DNA of 64,000 bases from Paenibacillus marchantiae (GTDB lineage Bacteria; Bacillota; Bacilli; Paenibacillales; Paenibacillaceae): NCBI RefSeq assembly GCF_028771845.1, contig NZ_CP118270.1:4836001-4900000 (forward strand), read 5' to 3'. This document shows, one piece after another, positions 16,242 through 25,356 of this stretch (position 1 is the first letter of the stretch; every line of letters begins with the position of its first letter). The position numbers and the translations under genes are program-made. A model generated the notes under the pieces. The model was not told the DNA's origin. It did no database searches and worked only from the letters and a program-made list of their open reading frames with translations.

Positions 16242-16270
16242 ATTCAACTAAAGTTTCCCGCTAGTTCAAT
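16242..16270 (-). repeat. Dispersed 29-bp palindromic repeat, copy 1
   Basis: 12+5+12 architecture. On the - strand it reads ATTGAACTAGCG, spacer GGAAA, then CTTTAGTTGAAT; it is preceded by TTTT as in the other copies (17323-17351, 34685-34713). Degenerate palindrome. The rest of 16193-16387 shows nothing further. Confidence 0.6.
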
Positions 16271-16387
16271 AAAATGAGCAGATAGCATCCTCCGAGCATA
16301 GAGAGGAGATCTGAGCTGATTCACTGTAAGCCTTGATTTTATACATAAAAGGAATTAATTCTGTTAGTTCACGGCCACTCACCCTAA

Positions 16388-17053
16388 TTAGAGCGTCTCA
16401 ACTAATTTCTGAATCTTTGAGTGGGAAATTAAATATACAGGACCCATTATGTCTTTTTTGCCGTCCTTTACACGTATAGCGCTCTCCTGCTCTGCCGCGT
16501 AAACATCAATCTCTTCAGACAAGGGTAACAGGTAGCCTTGAACAAACGTGGCGTAGTCGCGTTGAGAATGAGATTCATAGGCAAAATGATCAAAGCCAAT
16601 ACCATCATAAATAGTACTTGTTTCAACTTCATCAGTGTTATTCAAGCTTAACCATTTTGCAGCCATGTTTAACGCACCGGCGCTGGCACCCATTATAACG
16701 GCATTGCTGTTCTTAATAACATTCGATAACTCATATTCGGCCAAAAAATCGTTCTGCAAAGCAGGATATCCACCGCACAAAAAAATGACAGAAGCATTTT
16801 GAATGAATCGCCGGGCATCTTCCTTCTGCATGCGGTAATCAATGAAATGATATTCATCAAAAATAATATTAGCCTGCTTCAACCATGTCCATTCAGAAAC
16901 ATCATCAAAGTTAATTTGCTCACCTGTATAACCAGACGGATCAGCGCTAATCATAACAAGCGATTTTCTGTCTGTTATATCCTCATGCAACAATTTGACC
17001 AGCTTCTCTGGAAAGAAATCATTAAACCAACTGAGATAGTAGTGAGATTTCAA
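16388..17053 (-). CDS. Peptidase family S51 / class I glutamine amidotransferase-like protein
   Basis: 221 aa. The nucleophile elbow IMGASAGALN (GASAG at 122-126, Ser124) and the preceding FLCGGYP (91-97) are typical of the S51 family (peptidase E, cyanophycinase-like). No signal peptide, so an intracellular dipeptidase-like or hydrolase role is likely. The TTG start is chosen because GGAGG lies 9 nt upstream and no ATG fits. Single gene. The 17054-17322 upstream stretch holds only AT-rich sequence. Confidence 0.82.
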   Translation of the reverse strand: MKSHYYLSWFNDFFPEKLVKLLHEDITDRKSLVMISADPSGYTGEQINFDDVSEWTWLKQANIIFDEYHFIDYRMQKEDARRFIQNASVIFLCGGYPALQNDFLAEYELSNVIKNSNAVIMGASAGALNMAAKWLSLNNTDEVETSTIYDGIGFDHFAYESHSQRDYATFVQGYLLPLSEEIDVYAAEQESAIRVKDGKKDIMGPVYLISHSKIQKLVETL

Positions 17054-17322
17054 ACTTAATTACCTCCATATGTACTATTTACATTCTTCCATTCTTAACG
17101 ATAAAACATATTATACACGCTAGAAAGACAAACGGTTTTTCAGCCATTTCGTTTACACACCATTGTACACTTTCGCTAAATCTAACACTATATTACCATA
17201 ACATGGAATTGCATTATGAGAAATATGTTTCCACGTTAACCTGCTGATAGCTTAATGAGACATCATCACTCTAATATAATATTCCCGTTCTCTGATCATT
17301 TTGATGCCTTCTTCTTAGTTTT

Positions 17323-17351
17323 ATTGAGCTAACGTTCCCCGTTAGTTCACT
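17323..17351 (+). repeat. Dispersed 29-bp palindromic repeat, copy 2
   Basis: ATTGAGCTAACG, spacer TTCCC, CGTTAGTTCACT (10 of 12 bp paired), preceded by CTTCTTAGTTTT. It abuts the stop codon of the GNAT gene and may act as its transcription terminator or 3' hairpin. Confidence 0.65.
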
Positions 17352-17755
17352 CATATCAACTCTGAGATAAACATTGGTGTAGCTCCATCCTCTGTATTAA
17401 AACCCAATTTATTATAGAAATCCACTGCATAAGGATAAGAAATTAATACTTTTGTTTTACACCCTTTATATCTATCAAGCATTATATTCATCATTTCCTT
17501 ACCTATACCTATACTCTGATAACTCGGATTAATAAGCATATAATGAAAATATACCGTTAAAACACCATCTGACAAAGCATTTATTAAACCAACAAGCTTT
17601 CCTCCCTCCCAAGCGGTAACAATTGAATGAGACCCTCCGATTGCTTGTAAAAGCTCGTTTGGATACTTGCCAGACTCCCATCCTACCGAAAGAAATAACT
17701 CCTGGAGTGCATCCTTAGTGATATCCTCTTTGCTTGAATCGTAATAAATACTCAC
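17351..17755 (-). CDS. GNAT-family N-acetyltransferase (short)
   Basis: 134 aa, about the minimal GNAT core. Motif A is visible as YMLINPSYQSIGIGKEMMNI (residues 72-91) and the late YPYAVDFYNKLGF matches motif B. The GTG start is supported by AAAGGAAG 8 nt upstream. Substrate unknown. The dispersed palindrome at 17323 sits exactly at its 3' end. The region 17756-18018 to the neighbouring lysR gene has no other feature. Confidence 0.8.
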   Translation of the reverse strand: MSIYYDSSKEDITKDALQELFLSVGWESGKYPNELLQAIGGSHSIVTAWEGGKLVGLINALSDGVLTVYFHYMLINPSYQSIGIGKEMMNIMLDRYKGCKTKVLISYPYAVDFYNKLGFNTEDGATPMFISELI

Positions 17756-18018
17756 ACCTATAACTTCCTTTCATAAAACTAACTACGGCTCAACATCTGT
17801 TTTAAACTCCCATATTTCGATGGTTTTACAACCCGTACGAAGCCATAAAATATTACCGACAAAGCAGTTTCGGATTTATCAAAGTGAATGATCACTTTAT
17901 TTACCTCAATATACTATTAAAAATATGTAGAGAAAATGGATTAACTGAAGTGGAATTTGGATTTGTTTACATTAAAGAATTCATCAGAATACTTCTTGAT
18001 GCCTCTTTTATACATAGG

Positions 18019-18927
18019 CTATATGGTTTTATTCTCATTCTGTAAACGAAAAACATCCCTTGCTGCTTCAATGAAAGATAACATGATTGGTGAAAGCCAC
18101 TTGTCTTTATGCCACAACATCTGTGTATACACGTGCAAATCCGGAATTTCCCATGGAAGGACAACAAGTTCTCCGCGTTCAATTTCAGCTTCCACGACGA
18201 TTTCAGGAAGAAAGGCAATACCGATTCCAGAAATCGCACATTTTTTAATGGCTTCAGCACTTTGAAACTCTAAATACGTAATGCTATCAACGCCTTCTTT
18301 CTCGAATGACCGGTCAAACATCGTTCGATATGGACAACCCTTCTCATTGGTCAGGAACACTTCTTCATGAAAATCTTCCAATTGCAGCACAGTTCGTTTG
18401 GCGAGCGGGTGATCTGGAGCAGCTAACAATCTGAAATGTTCTTCCAGCAGCGGTTCCACGGAAAGTCCACTCGAGCGAATGGGTTCATCCAACATATAAA
18501 CAATATCCGTGGTTCCCTCAAAAAGCGTTTGCTTGAGCTCTTGATTTGGAACTGAGCGAAAGATCAGACGAACTCCCGGATGTTGCGAACGAAACCGTTG
18601 AAAGACAGGCGGAAGCCGATAGGAGCAAATAACCTCATTGGCACTTATCGTTAGGGTGCCACTTAGATTTTCATTGTCATGAACAGCACTACGAGCTTCC
18701 TCCAATTTGTCAAGAACGCCTTGGGCGTGTGTTAAAAAGCGTTTACCCGCAGTTGTGAGCGCGAGTTGCTTGCCCAGCCGATCAAAGAGGCGAACACCTA
18801 GCTCATCTTCCAATGCTTTAATTTGCATCGTGACGTTGGAAGGAACGTAGCTCAGCACTTCTGCTGCCCGCGTGAAATTTAATGTTGTTGCAACCGTACA
18901 AAACGTATTCAGTTGACGCAATTCCAT
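18019..18927 (-). CDS. LysR-family transcription regulator
   Basis: 302 aa from the ATG at 18927 (AAGGGGAG upstream; a start six codons earlier overlaps it). Residues 1-60 form the LysR winged helix (MELRQLNTFCTVATTLNFTR, then VTMQIKALEDELGVRLFDRL) and the rest is the periplasmic-binding-like effector domain. It is divergent from an alpha/beta hydrolase gene, the usual LysR arrangement, with an inverted repeat between them, so that hydrolase is its likely target. Confidence 0.9.
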   Translation of the reverse strand: MELRQLNTFCTVATTLNFTRAAEVLSYVPSNVTMQIKALEDELGVRLFDRLGKQLALTTAGKRFLTHAQGVLDKLEEARSAVHDNENLSGTLTISANEVICSYRLPPVFQRFRSQHPGVRLIFRSVPNQELKQTLFEGTTDIVYMLDEPIRSSGLSVEPLLEEHFRLLAAPDHPLAKRTVLQLEDFHEEVFLTNEKGCPYRTMFDRSFEKEGVDSITYLEFQSAEAIKKCAISGIGIAFLPEIVVEAEIERGELVVLPWEIPDLHVYTQMLWHKDKWLSPIMLSFIEAARDVFRLQNENKTI

Positions 18928-18958
18928 CCGATGCTCCCCCTTCATCTTTCAATTATAT

Positions 18959-18983
18959 TGAATACTATCTTGAATTCTATTCA
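18959..18983. promoter_or_regulatory. Candidate LysR binding site
   Basis: Inverted repeat TGAATA-N13-TATTCA in the divergent intergenic region, compatible with the dyad T-N11-A class of LysR sites. Confidence 0.5.
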
Positions 18984-19070
18984 CTTTTATTGATGGTATC
19001 ATGGCTCTATACTGAGCACAAGAGATCACAGTGACATGTGGTTTTTCATTTTGAAGGGAGCGACCATACG

Positions 19071-20090
19071 ATGGACTATGAAATTTTTAATTTGGGTGAT
19101 GCAATCTTACAATCAGGAGTGACGTTACCAAACGCTTTTCTTGCTTATAAAACGTACGGAAAATTAAATGGACAGAAAGATAATGTTATCGTCTATCCAA
19201 CGGCTTTTGGGGATCAGCATGTTCAAAATGAATGGCTAATTGGCAGCGGGATGGCATTGGATCCAGAGAAATATTTTATTATCGTTCCAAATTTGCTGGG
19301 CAATGGACTATCTTCATCTCCCAGTAACACACCTCATCCATTCGATGGAGCTCATTATCCACAGGTAACCATCTATGACAACGTTAGATTTCAGCAGCAA
19401 CTGCTGACCGAGAAATTCGGCATTCAAAAGATTGCTCTCGTCGTAGGGTGGTCCATGGGCGGCATTCAGGCATTTCAATGGGGTGCAAGTTATCCAGAGA
19501 TGGTCGAACGAATTGCACCTTTCGGGGGAATCGCCAAACCTTGGCCTCACACATATGTAGTTCTGGAAGGTGTAAAAGCTTCCCTGCTATCTGCAGTCCG
19601 CTTCGACTCAAGTAAACTAAACCAATTGACTTCTACTGACATGCGCGCCGTTGGCCGGGTCTATGCAGGATGGGGACTATCGCATGCGTTTTATAGAGAG
19701 GAGCTTTATCGTGAGATGGGATTTGACACATTGGAGGATTTTGTAGCTGGTGTCTGGGAAGAGAGCTTTATGAATATGGATCCGCACAATGTTCTGTCCA
19801 TGTTATGGACAGGCCAACATGCAGATATTAGTGCCAACCCTTCCTATAACGGAGACTTTGATAAAGCACTTCAGAGCATAAAAGCTCTTGCCTGTATCAT
19901 GCCGGGGAGCACGGATCTCTTCTGCACAGCGGACGACAATGAATACGAAGCTGAGCGCATACCCAACGCTACCTTTAACCCAATACAATCGAAATGGGGC
20001 CATTTTGCCGGTCGTGGAATCAACAGTGCCGATAATCAATTTATTGATGACAATCTGAAGCAATTGTTGTCACATAGCGCAAAAGAATAG
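19071..20090 (+). CDS. Alpha/beta hydrolase of the homoserine O-acetyltransferase (MetX-like) family
   Basis: 339 aa from the ATG at 19071, which has GAAGGGAG upstream; the longer GTG frame is rejected. Catalytic elements: nucleophile elbow GWSMGG (126-131, Ser128), an acidic residue in the TDLFCTADDNE region, and a late His in KWGHFAG. MetX-like signatures (YKTYGKLN, then VPNLLGNGLSSSPSNT) are present. True MetX acetylates homoserine, but many family members are plain hydrolases, and this one stands alone beside a LysR regulator rather than with methionine genes, so the function is left open. Confidence 0.75.
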   Translation: MDYEIFNLGDAILQSGVTLPNAFLAYKTYGKLNGQKDNVIVYPTAFGDQHVQNEWLIGSGMALDPEKYFIIVPNLLGNGLSSSPSNTPHPFDGAHYPQVTIYDNVRFQQQLLTEKFGIQKIALVVGWSMGGIQAFQWGASYPEMVERIAPFGGIAKPWPHTYVVLEGVKASLLSAVRFDSSKLNQLTSTDMRAVGRVYAGWGLSHAFYREELYREMGFDTLEDFVAGVWEESFMNMDPHNVLSMLWTGQHADISANPSYNGDFDKALQSIKALACIMPGSTDLFCTADDNEYEAERIPNATFNPIQSKWGHFAGRGINSADNQFIDDNLKQLLSHSAKE

Positions 20091-20188
20091 ATCGTTACCT
20101 GTATTGGATGTCTGTCAGGCATAACAAGATCCCTATTCTTTAGCCGGTATATTTCTCTCATGAATTAACAACCTAATCTAACGTATTT

Positions 20189-20228
20189 GAGGTCACCAGA
20201 ACCTACTGGTTCGACCTCTTCTTTTTTT
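20189..20228 (+). terminator. Terminator of the alpha/beta hydrolase gene
   Basis: Stem GAGGTC-ACCAG / CTGGT-GACCTC (small bulge) followed by TTCTTTTTTTT. The rest of 20091-20396 shows nothing else. Confidence 0.8.
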
Positions 20229-20396
20229 TCTGTGTTTTTACTAGCTTTAACGAATTAAATGAAGTCTGAAGTTCTAGTTTTTATCCACATTGAATGATGT
20301 TACGTTTTGTAAACAAAGAGACTGTAACATGTCTTAAATCTTGTAAGTCAACCTTACTTTTTTTATCGTTCGCATACTTGAAGTATGTGACAAAAT

Positions 20397-20617
20397 TCAA
20401 TTAACCTTCCTATGAATAGGAACAAGCTCTTGTCCTCGGACAATTTTTTCTTCAGTTGTCATTTTAGTGGCCACGTTGTTCATTGCATAGTATTGCCATT
20501 CCTCCCTAATAGTTGAGGTTCCATCCGTTGCAATAACCACTTGATATCCATAATCCGCACCATCTCTGGGTTCAAATCAATAATTAATAATGCTGTTTTT
20601 TTAGGATTGAAATTCAT
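20397..20617 (-). pseudogene. Internally deleted isochorismatase-family cysteine hydrolase
   Basis: The - strand has a good start (AAGGAAG, then MNFNPKKTALLIIDLNPEM) typical of isochorismatase-like hydrolases with the catalytic Asp in IIDL. After about 18 codons the sequence jumps, in another frame, to DGADYGYQVVIATDGTSTIR, the family's C-terminal region, ending ELVPIHRKVN. The centre with the catalytic Lys and Cys is missing. The two ends now lie side by side, so this is an internal deletion plus frameshift. Confidence 0.7.
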
Positions 20618-20647
20618 TTTTATTCTTCCTTTTCTTTTAGGCACATC

Positions 20648-21613
20648 CTATTCATTCGTGATTACAATTTTGCCATTTGCTGAGTTACTCTCCATTAACA
20701 GATGAGCCTCTGCTATTGCTTCTAGTTTGAACACTTTAGCAATGGGCGGAATAAGTGCATGGTCCTTTATATGATTAAATAGATCGACCAGCACCGTTTC
20801 TTTAATAACTTCACTTGTAAAAGCCGTAAAGAAAACACCTGTTGGTATATCAATCAATGGTTCGAAGGAATCGAGGGTCCATTCATTGCCTAATATGCCT
20901 GACATACATAAGATTCCTCGTTCTGAGACCAATTTCAAAGATTCCTTCAAGGTCACCGTCCCGATCAATTCCAACACTTTGTTCACTCCATTTGGAGCAA
21001 TTTCAACTACTTTATTCGTAAAATGTTCATCATCAAGTAATGCGAGGTCCGCACCCGCCTGCTGAAGATATGTCAGCTTTCCGCTGTCACGAGTGGTCGA
21101 TATAACGGTGGCTCCTACACTTTTGGCAAGCTGGAGGGCAGCCAGACCAACGGAACTGGTCCCGCCTCGAATGAGAAGCACTTCTCCTTTAGTTAATTGA
21201 AGACTTTCAAATAAAGATGCATATGCCGTGTAATACATTTCTGGAATGGCAGCGAGCGTAGTCCACTCCATTCCACCAGGAATGAGATACACCTGCTCTG
21301 AAGGAATCAAAACATACTCGGCATAGCTTCCATCAAATTCTCGCCCCAACCCTCCCATCAGAGAAGCGACATGCTGTCCTTTTTGGAAAGTGCTGTCCGA
21401 TGCGTCCTCGATCTCCCCCACACACTCAATACCAATGATCCGTGGAAATTGAACGGATGGTGAATGCCCCTGCCTTGTATACATTTCCGAGCGGTTAATG
21501 CCCAATGCTCTGATCTTGATTAATACCCAGCCTGGTTTAACTTCGGGAATGGGAGCCTCCCGTACTTTTAGTTCTTCAGGTGCACAGGCACCTTCCAGTA
21601 CAACTGCTTTCAT
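20648..21613 (-). CDS. Zinc-independent MDR-family quinone oxidoreductase (QOR-like)
   Basis: 321 aa from the ATG at 21613 (GGAGATGA upstream). The medium-chain dehydrogenase/reductase pattern is clear: GINRSEMYTRQGHSP near residue 50, then the NADPH-binding turn LLIRGGTSSVGLAALQLAKS around 146-165. The structural-zinc cysteines are absent, as in quinone oxidoreductases and enoyl reductases. It follows the osmoprotectant transporter permease by 4 bp and appears to be the last gene of that operon, under the HxlR regulator at 24739; HxlR proteins often respond to electrophiles such as quinones or aldehydes. Confidence 0.82.
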   Translation of the reverse strand: MKAVVLEGACAPEELKVREAPIPEVKPGWVLIKIRALGINRSEMYTRQGHSPSVQFPRIIGIECVGEIEDASDSTFQKGQHVASLMGGLGREFDGSYAEYVLIPSEQVYLIPGGMEWTTLAAIPEMYYTAYASLFESLQLTKGEVLLIRGGTSSVGLAALQLAKSVGATVISTTRDSGKLTYLQQAGADLALLDDEHFTNKVVEIAPNGVNKVLELIGTVTLKESLKLVSERGILCMSGILGNEWTLDSFEPLIDIPTGVFFTAFTSEVIKETVLVDLFNHIKDHALIPPIAKVFKLEAIAEAHLLMESNSANGKIVITNE

Positions 21614-21619
21614 CAAAAT

Positions 21620-22246
21620 TCATCTCCCCGCTCCGATGTAGATTCGTTTTTCCAACTGAATGAATAATGTATTTGTCGCCAAGGCAAGTCCTGCGGACAG
21701 GATGCTTCCCCACAGAATTTTATCGATATTCATGGTGCGTAAACCATCATATAAGATCGTTCCTAACCCGCCAGCATTGATGAATGCAGCAATGGTCGCC
21801 ATGCCAATCGTAGATACGGAGGCAAGTCGCAGTCCTGTAAAAAGGGTTTGAATCGCCAAGGGTACCCGAATCTGAATCAATATTTGCATACGACTCATGC
21901 CCAGCCCGGTAGCTGCCTCAATAATAGGTTGTTCCACATGATTCAAACCTGCGATAAAGTGGCGCAGAAGAATGTATTGATTATATAGAATCAGCACGAT
22001 GATTGCCGTCGTTGTACCCAGTCCCGTCACAGGAATCATGATGGTGAACAAAGCCAGGCTGGGGATGGAATACAAAATGGAAAAAACATAAATGAAAATG
22101 CGTGACACCCAGTCGGAAGTCAGGATTACGATGGTTAGAAGCACGGCGACAATAATTGAGATCACCATGGTTATGACAAGTATCTCCACATGCTCGAACA
22201 GTGCGCTTCCCCACTTATCTGGATGTTTGATGGCATAATCGATCAT
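21620..22246 (-). CDS. Osmoprotectant (glycine betaine/choline-type) ABC transporter permease
   Basis: 208 aa with about five membrane segments. The EAA loop is present: IIEAATGLGMSRMQILIQIR near residues 108-127, followed by PLAIQTLFTGLRLASVSTIG, typical of OpuCB/OpuCD and ProW-type permeases. Its ATG overlaps the stop codon of the ATPase gene (ATGA), indicating translational coupling. Forms the channel with the second permease at 23951. Confidence 0.88.
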   Translation of the reverse strand: MIDYAIKHPDKWGSALFEHVEILVITMVISIIVAVLLTIVILTSDWVSRIFIYVFSILYSIPSLALFTIMIPVTGLGTTTAIIVLILYNQYILLRHFIAGLNHVEQPIIEAATGLGMSRMQILIQIRVPLAIQTLFTGLRLASVSTIGMATIAAFINAGGLGTILYDGLRTMNIDKILWGSILSAGLALATNTLFIQLEKRIYIGAGR

Positions 22247-23043
22247 TCTAAGGCCTCCCAGAAACGTTCTTGCTCCCTTGAAGATTGAATAAGCGACGCT
22301 ACGAATTCATCTGCAGGATGATTAACGATTTCTTTAGGCGTGTCAAACTGGCACACTTTCCCTTGATTCATAATTATGACCCGGGTGCCCAACTTGAACG
22401 CTTCATTAATGTCATGTGTGACGAACAGGAAGGTTTTATTCGACCCTCCATGAATTTTCAATAATTCATCCTGTAAATGTAGACGGGTAATCGCGTCCAA
22501 AGCACCAAAAGGCTCGTCCAGAAGCATGATCGCAGGATTGGTCGCTAAAGCTCGGGCGAGTCCAATTCGCTGTTGTTGCCCTCCCGATAATTGTGAAGGA
22601 TAGCGATGTTCATACGTCCGAGGGTCCAGTCCCACCAGATGCAGTAGTTCGGAGACCCTCTCCTCGATTTTCTCTTTATCCCATTTCAACAGACGAGGTA
22701 CGGTAGCGATATTTTTCGCGATGGTCATATGTGGGAACAACCCAACCTGCTGAATGACGTAACCGATTCTTCTTCTTAGCATCACGGGATCTATGGATAC
22801 AATGTCTTCTCCAAACAGCTTAATGTTCCCCTGAGAAGGTTCGTACAAACGGTTTACCATTTTCAAAAGCGTCGTTTTTCCAGATCCAGAGGAGCCCAGT
22901 ATGGTAATAAACTCCCCTTCTTCAATAGACAAATTGACATGATTCACTGCGTATTCATTGGATTTTGAATATGTTTTGCACACATTATGAAATTTGATGG
23001 CTGGTGGCCCCATGTTACCACTACGTTTATTGGATGGATTCAT
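22243..23043 (-). CDS. Osmoprotectant ABC transporter ATP-binding protein
   Basis: 266 aa from the ATG at 23043, overlapping the end of the binding-protein gene by 17 nt; a longer frame beginning at 23232 runs through that gene and is rejected. Walker A GSSGSGKTT (50-58), signature QLSGGQQQRIGLARAL, Walker B IMLLDEPFGALD and the H-loop FVTHD are all present. OpuCA/ProV-like sequence; shorter than OpuCA, so it may lack the C-terminal CBS domains that gate activity by ionic strength. Confidence 0.9.
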   Translation of the reverse strand: MNPSNKRSGNMGPPAIKFHNVCKTYSKSNEYAVNHVNLSIEEGEFITILGSSGSGKTTLLKMVNRLYEPSQGNIKLFGEDIVSIDPVMLRRRIGYVIQQVGLFPHMTIAKNIATVPRLLKWDKEKIEERVSELLHLVGLDPRTYEHRYPSQLSGGQQQRIGLARALATNPAIMLLDEPFGALDAITRLHLQDELLKIHGGSNKTFLFVTHDINEAFKLGTRVIIMNQGKVCQFDTPKEIVNHPADEFVASLIQSSREQERFWEALE

Positions 23044-23941
23044 AGAAGGCTTTTGCGACGTCTTCATATTCTTCTTGATCGACATCAACTTTGGCATTAA
23101 GTGCCGTGATCGTGTCTGTGTCCAGTGCCGAACTGATCTTATTGATGACTTCAGCAATATCTGGATGTGCAGACAGTACTTCATCACGGATGACAGGAGC
23201 CAAGTTATAAGGGGGCCATACTTGTTTGTCATCTTCCAATAGGATGTACTGATCTTTATTTACGAGTTGTCCTTCCGTCGTATATGCAGGTGCAACATCT
23301 GCCTCATTATTTTTAAGCACTTCATATTTCAAACTATTGTCGTAGACTTTGGAGGACTTCCAGTTTAGTTTGCCATATACTTTCTCCAATGCTGGAATAC
23401 CGTCCGCACGCTGATCCACTTCTCCTTGAGAGGCAAATCGAAGCTCGGTTGCATGCTTCTGTAAATCAGTAATCGTCTTAATTCCCCATTGTTCCGAGGC
23501 TTCTGCACGTATGACGAGCCCTGCTCCATCATTGGCTTTAGAATAGTCGAGCCAGGTCAAATTGAATTGCTTTTTGTATTCTTCCTTCACTTTGGCATAT
23601 ACTTCATCCGGATCAGTCAACAACTCCAGCTTCAGGATGGCTAACAAACCGGTGCCTGTGTATTCCGGATACATATCAATATCTTGATTCACAATGGAAG
23701 AATGGATCACAGATCCCGCAATGTTAGGTACACGCTCTACTTGGTAGCCGGCATCCTCCAAGGCCAAGGCGTAAAGTTCTCCCACAATCAGATTTTCAGT
23801 GAAATCTTTGGTGCCGATTCGAATCGATGTCTCTTTATTTTCCGAAGGCTGATTTTTTTGCTCACCACAGGCGCTCAACAGGAGCGATAATACGATGATA
23901 AGTGAAGTTATGATATAGATTTTTTTCTTTTTGTTTTTCAT
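23027..23941 (-). CDS. Osmoprotectant ABC transporter substrate-binding lipoprotein
   Basis: 304 aa. Lipoprotein signal peptide with lipobox LLSAC (Cys about 25). The OpuAC/ProX-type domain includes IRIGTKDFTENLIVGEL near residues 40-56 and the quaternary-amine-type motif YPEYTGTG near 97-104. It should bind glycine betaine, choline, carnitine or a related compound outside the membrane. Second gene of the permease-SBP-ATPase-permease-QOR operon, 10 bp after the first permease. Confidence 0.9.
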   Translation of the reverse strand: MKNKKKKIYIITSLIIVLSLLLSACGEQKNQPSENKETSIRIGTKDFTENLIVGELYALALEDAGYQVERVPNIAGSVIHSSIVNQDIDMYPEYTGTGLLAILKLELLTDPDEVYAKVKEEYKKQFNLTWLDYSKANDGAGLVIRAEASEQWGIKTITDLQKHATELRFASQGEVDQRADGIPALEKVYGKLNWKSSKVYDNSLKYEVLKNNEADVAPAYTTEGQLVNKDQYILLEDDKQVWPPYNLAPVIRDEVLSAHPDIAEVINKISSALDTDTITALNAKVDVDQEEYEDVAKAFYESIQ

Positions 23942-23950
23942 GTCGTTTTC

Positions 23951-24610
23951 CTACCTTTGCAAAAATTGATATCGAAATAACATTCGTTCGGATATATCAA
24001 GCAAGACTCCGATTAAGATGGCCAATATCGCCACAGATCCCCCGCCAATTAGAAGCAAATCGATTCGATTAAGTCCTAGACCGGTGAAAATGATCTCACC
24101 GAATCCACCAGCTCCGATCTTGGCAGCCAAGGTGGCACTGGCGATAATTTCAATGGCAGCTGTTTTGATTCCTGTCAGAATGAGTGGTGCAGCAAGAGGG
24201 AACTTGATCTTCCACATCATTTGACGATCAGACATCCCCGCCCCTTTAGCAGATTCAAGAACAGATAGAGGAATATGATTCAAACCGGAAATGGTATTCA
24301 TCAATATGGGAGGTACCCCCAATAAGATTAAAGCAACCAATGCTGGCTTCATGCCAGTGCCCATCAACGGAATTAATAGGAGTAAAACAGCCAGGCTAGG
24401 CACAACCCGCAGAATCTGAATCAGCGATACAATCCACTTTTCCGAGCGTTTGTATGTGATGGTCAGATATCCCAGTGTAATTCCGATCCATGCAGAACAA
24501 AGCAATGCCAGTAAACTGACCTCTATATGCTCTCTCCCCAGAGCGAAGAAAGCACTCCAATTGTCTGAGAAATAGGTTGCCAATTGCATTCCCAAGCTTT
24601 CTTGCAACAT
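23951..24610 (-). CDS. Osmoprotectant ABC transporter permease (first gene of operon)
   Basis: 219 aa from the ATG at 24610 (AAAGGAGG upstream; the start five codons earlier overlaps it). About five membrane segments with EAA-type loop VLESAKGAGMSDRQMMWKIK near residues 122-141 and the GAGGFGEIIFTGLGLN motif of OpuC-type permeases. Divergent from the HxlR gene at 24739, with repeated sequence between them. Confidence 0.88.
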   Translation of the reverse strand: MLQESLGMQLATYFSDNWSAFFALGREHIEVSLLALLCSAWIGITLGYLTITYKRSEKWIVSLIQILRVVPSLAVLLLLIPLMGTGMKPALVALILLGVPPILMNTISGLNHIPLSVLESAKGAGMSDRQMMWKIKFPLAAPLILTGIKTAAIEIIASATLAAKIGAGGFGEIIFTGLGLNRIDLLLIGGGSVAILAILIGVLLDISERMLFRYQFLQR

Positions 24611-24682
24611 GTTCCCTCCTTTCATTCAAGTTGCTTTTCCCTCGACAGCTTTATAATATAAGCATTATAATCGTTTTGAAAG

Positions 24683-24709
24683 TAGGCACCTTTTTATTAG
24701 ATAGGAACC
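24683..24709. promoter_or_regulatory. Candidate HxlR operator region
   Basis: Direct repeats TAGGCACC (24683-24690) and TAGGAACC (24702-24709), 19 bp apart, overlapping a looser inverted repeat (TAGGCACCTTTTT / AAAAAGTAACTA) between the divergent HxlR and transporter genes. Confidence 0.4.
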
Positions 24710-24738
24710 AAAAAGTAACTATTGGAGGATTAGCTTAA

Positions 24739-25089
24739 ATGTTTACCAAAAAAGAGTTGCCTGAATGCCCTGTAGCAACAACTGTCGGTTTGATAGGTAA
24801 TAAATGGAAATTACTTATCATGAGAGATCTTCTGAAAGGAACCCAACGGTTCGGTGAGCTTCGCAAAAGTATTCCGGAAATTAGCCAAAAGGTATTGACC
24901 GAAAATTTGCGTTCCATGGAAGGAGACGGTATCGTCATTCGTACCGTCTATGCGGAGGTACCGCCCAGAGTCGAATACAGCTTGAGCGATTTAGGTAATA
25001 CGCTGAGACCCATCATTAGTGTGATGGAAACATGGGGAATGGATTATAAAAAGCTCAATGAGGATACTTCGACCGATACAGACGAATAG
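24739..25089 (+). CDS. HxlR-family transcription regulator
   Basis: 116 aa, standard length. The HxlR winged helix is complete: CPVATTVGLIGNKWKLLIMR (residues 9-28), then RFGELRKSIPEISQKVLTEN (36-55) and RVEYSLSDLG. The N-terminal Cys9, the usual sensor in redox-responsive family members, is present. Strong ribosome site TTGGAGG. It is divergent from the osmoprotectant/QOR operon and probably controls it. Confidence 0.92.
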   Translation: MFTKKELPECPVATTVGLIGNKWKLLIMRDLLKGTQRFGELRKSIPEISQKVLTENLRSMEGDGIVIRTVYAEVPPRVEYSLSDLGNTLRPIISVMETWGMDYKKLNEDTSTDTDE

Positions 25090-25111
25090 GATTACGGATA
25101 GTAGAAAAATG

Positions 25112-25146
25112 AGCGAATCCATGTTCAGGATGCGCTCGTTTTTTGG
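25112..25146 (+). terminator. Terminator of the HxlR gene
   Basis: Stem GAGCG-ATCC / GGAT-CGCTC with one bulge per arm, followed by GTTTTTTGG. Confidence 0.75.
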
Positions 25147-25237
25147 TGAGTCCTTTTGTGAAATTGTAAAAGTGTTCATGCTTCCTAACTAAAGGTATAA
25201 AAAGCAGGTTTTATAAGCACCTCCGCTGAGGAAAAAA

Positions 25238-25257
25238 GATTAGATAGATATCTAATC
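25238..25257. repeat. Perfect 9-bp palindrome in a gene-free stretch
   Basis: GATTAGATA-GA-TATCTAATC. A second nested palindrome (AATGGG...CCCATT around GAACATGTTC) follows within 30 bp. No gene begins nearby (25147-25356 is otherwise empty), so this may be a leftover operator. Confidence 0.45.
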
Positions 25258-25356
25258 GGTAATGGGAACATGTTCTTACCCATTCCGGCAATCGTTATAA
25301 TTCATTTCTCCAATTATCCGGGTTAGTTTTTAGCCTTTACTTGGTTCTATGTAAAA

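Noticed and set aside
22243..23232. 329-aa version of the osmoprotectant ATPase
   Set aside because: Its first 63 codons overlap the binding-protein gene in another frame and look non-homologous; the ATG at 23043 gives a normal ATPase.
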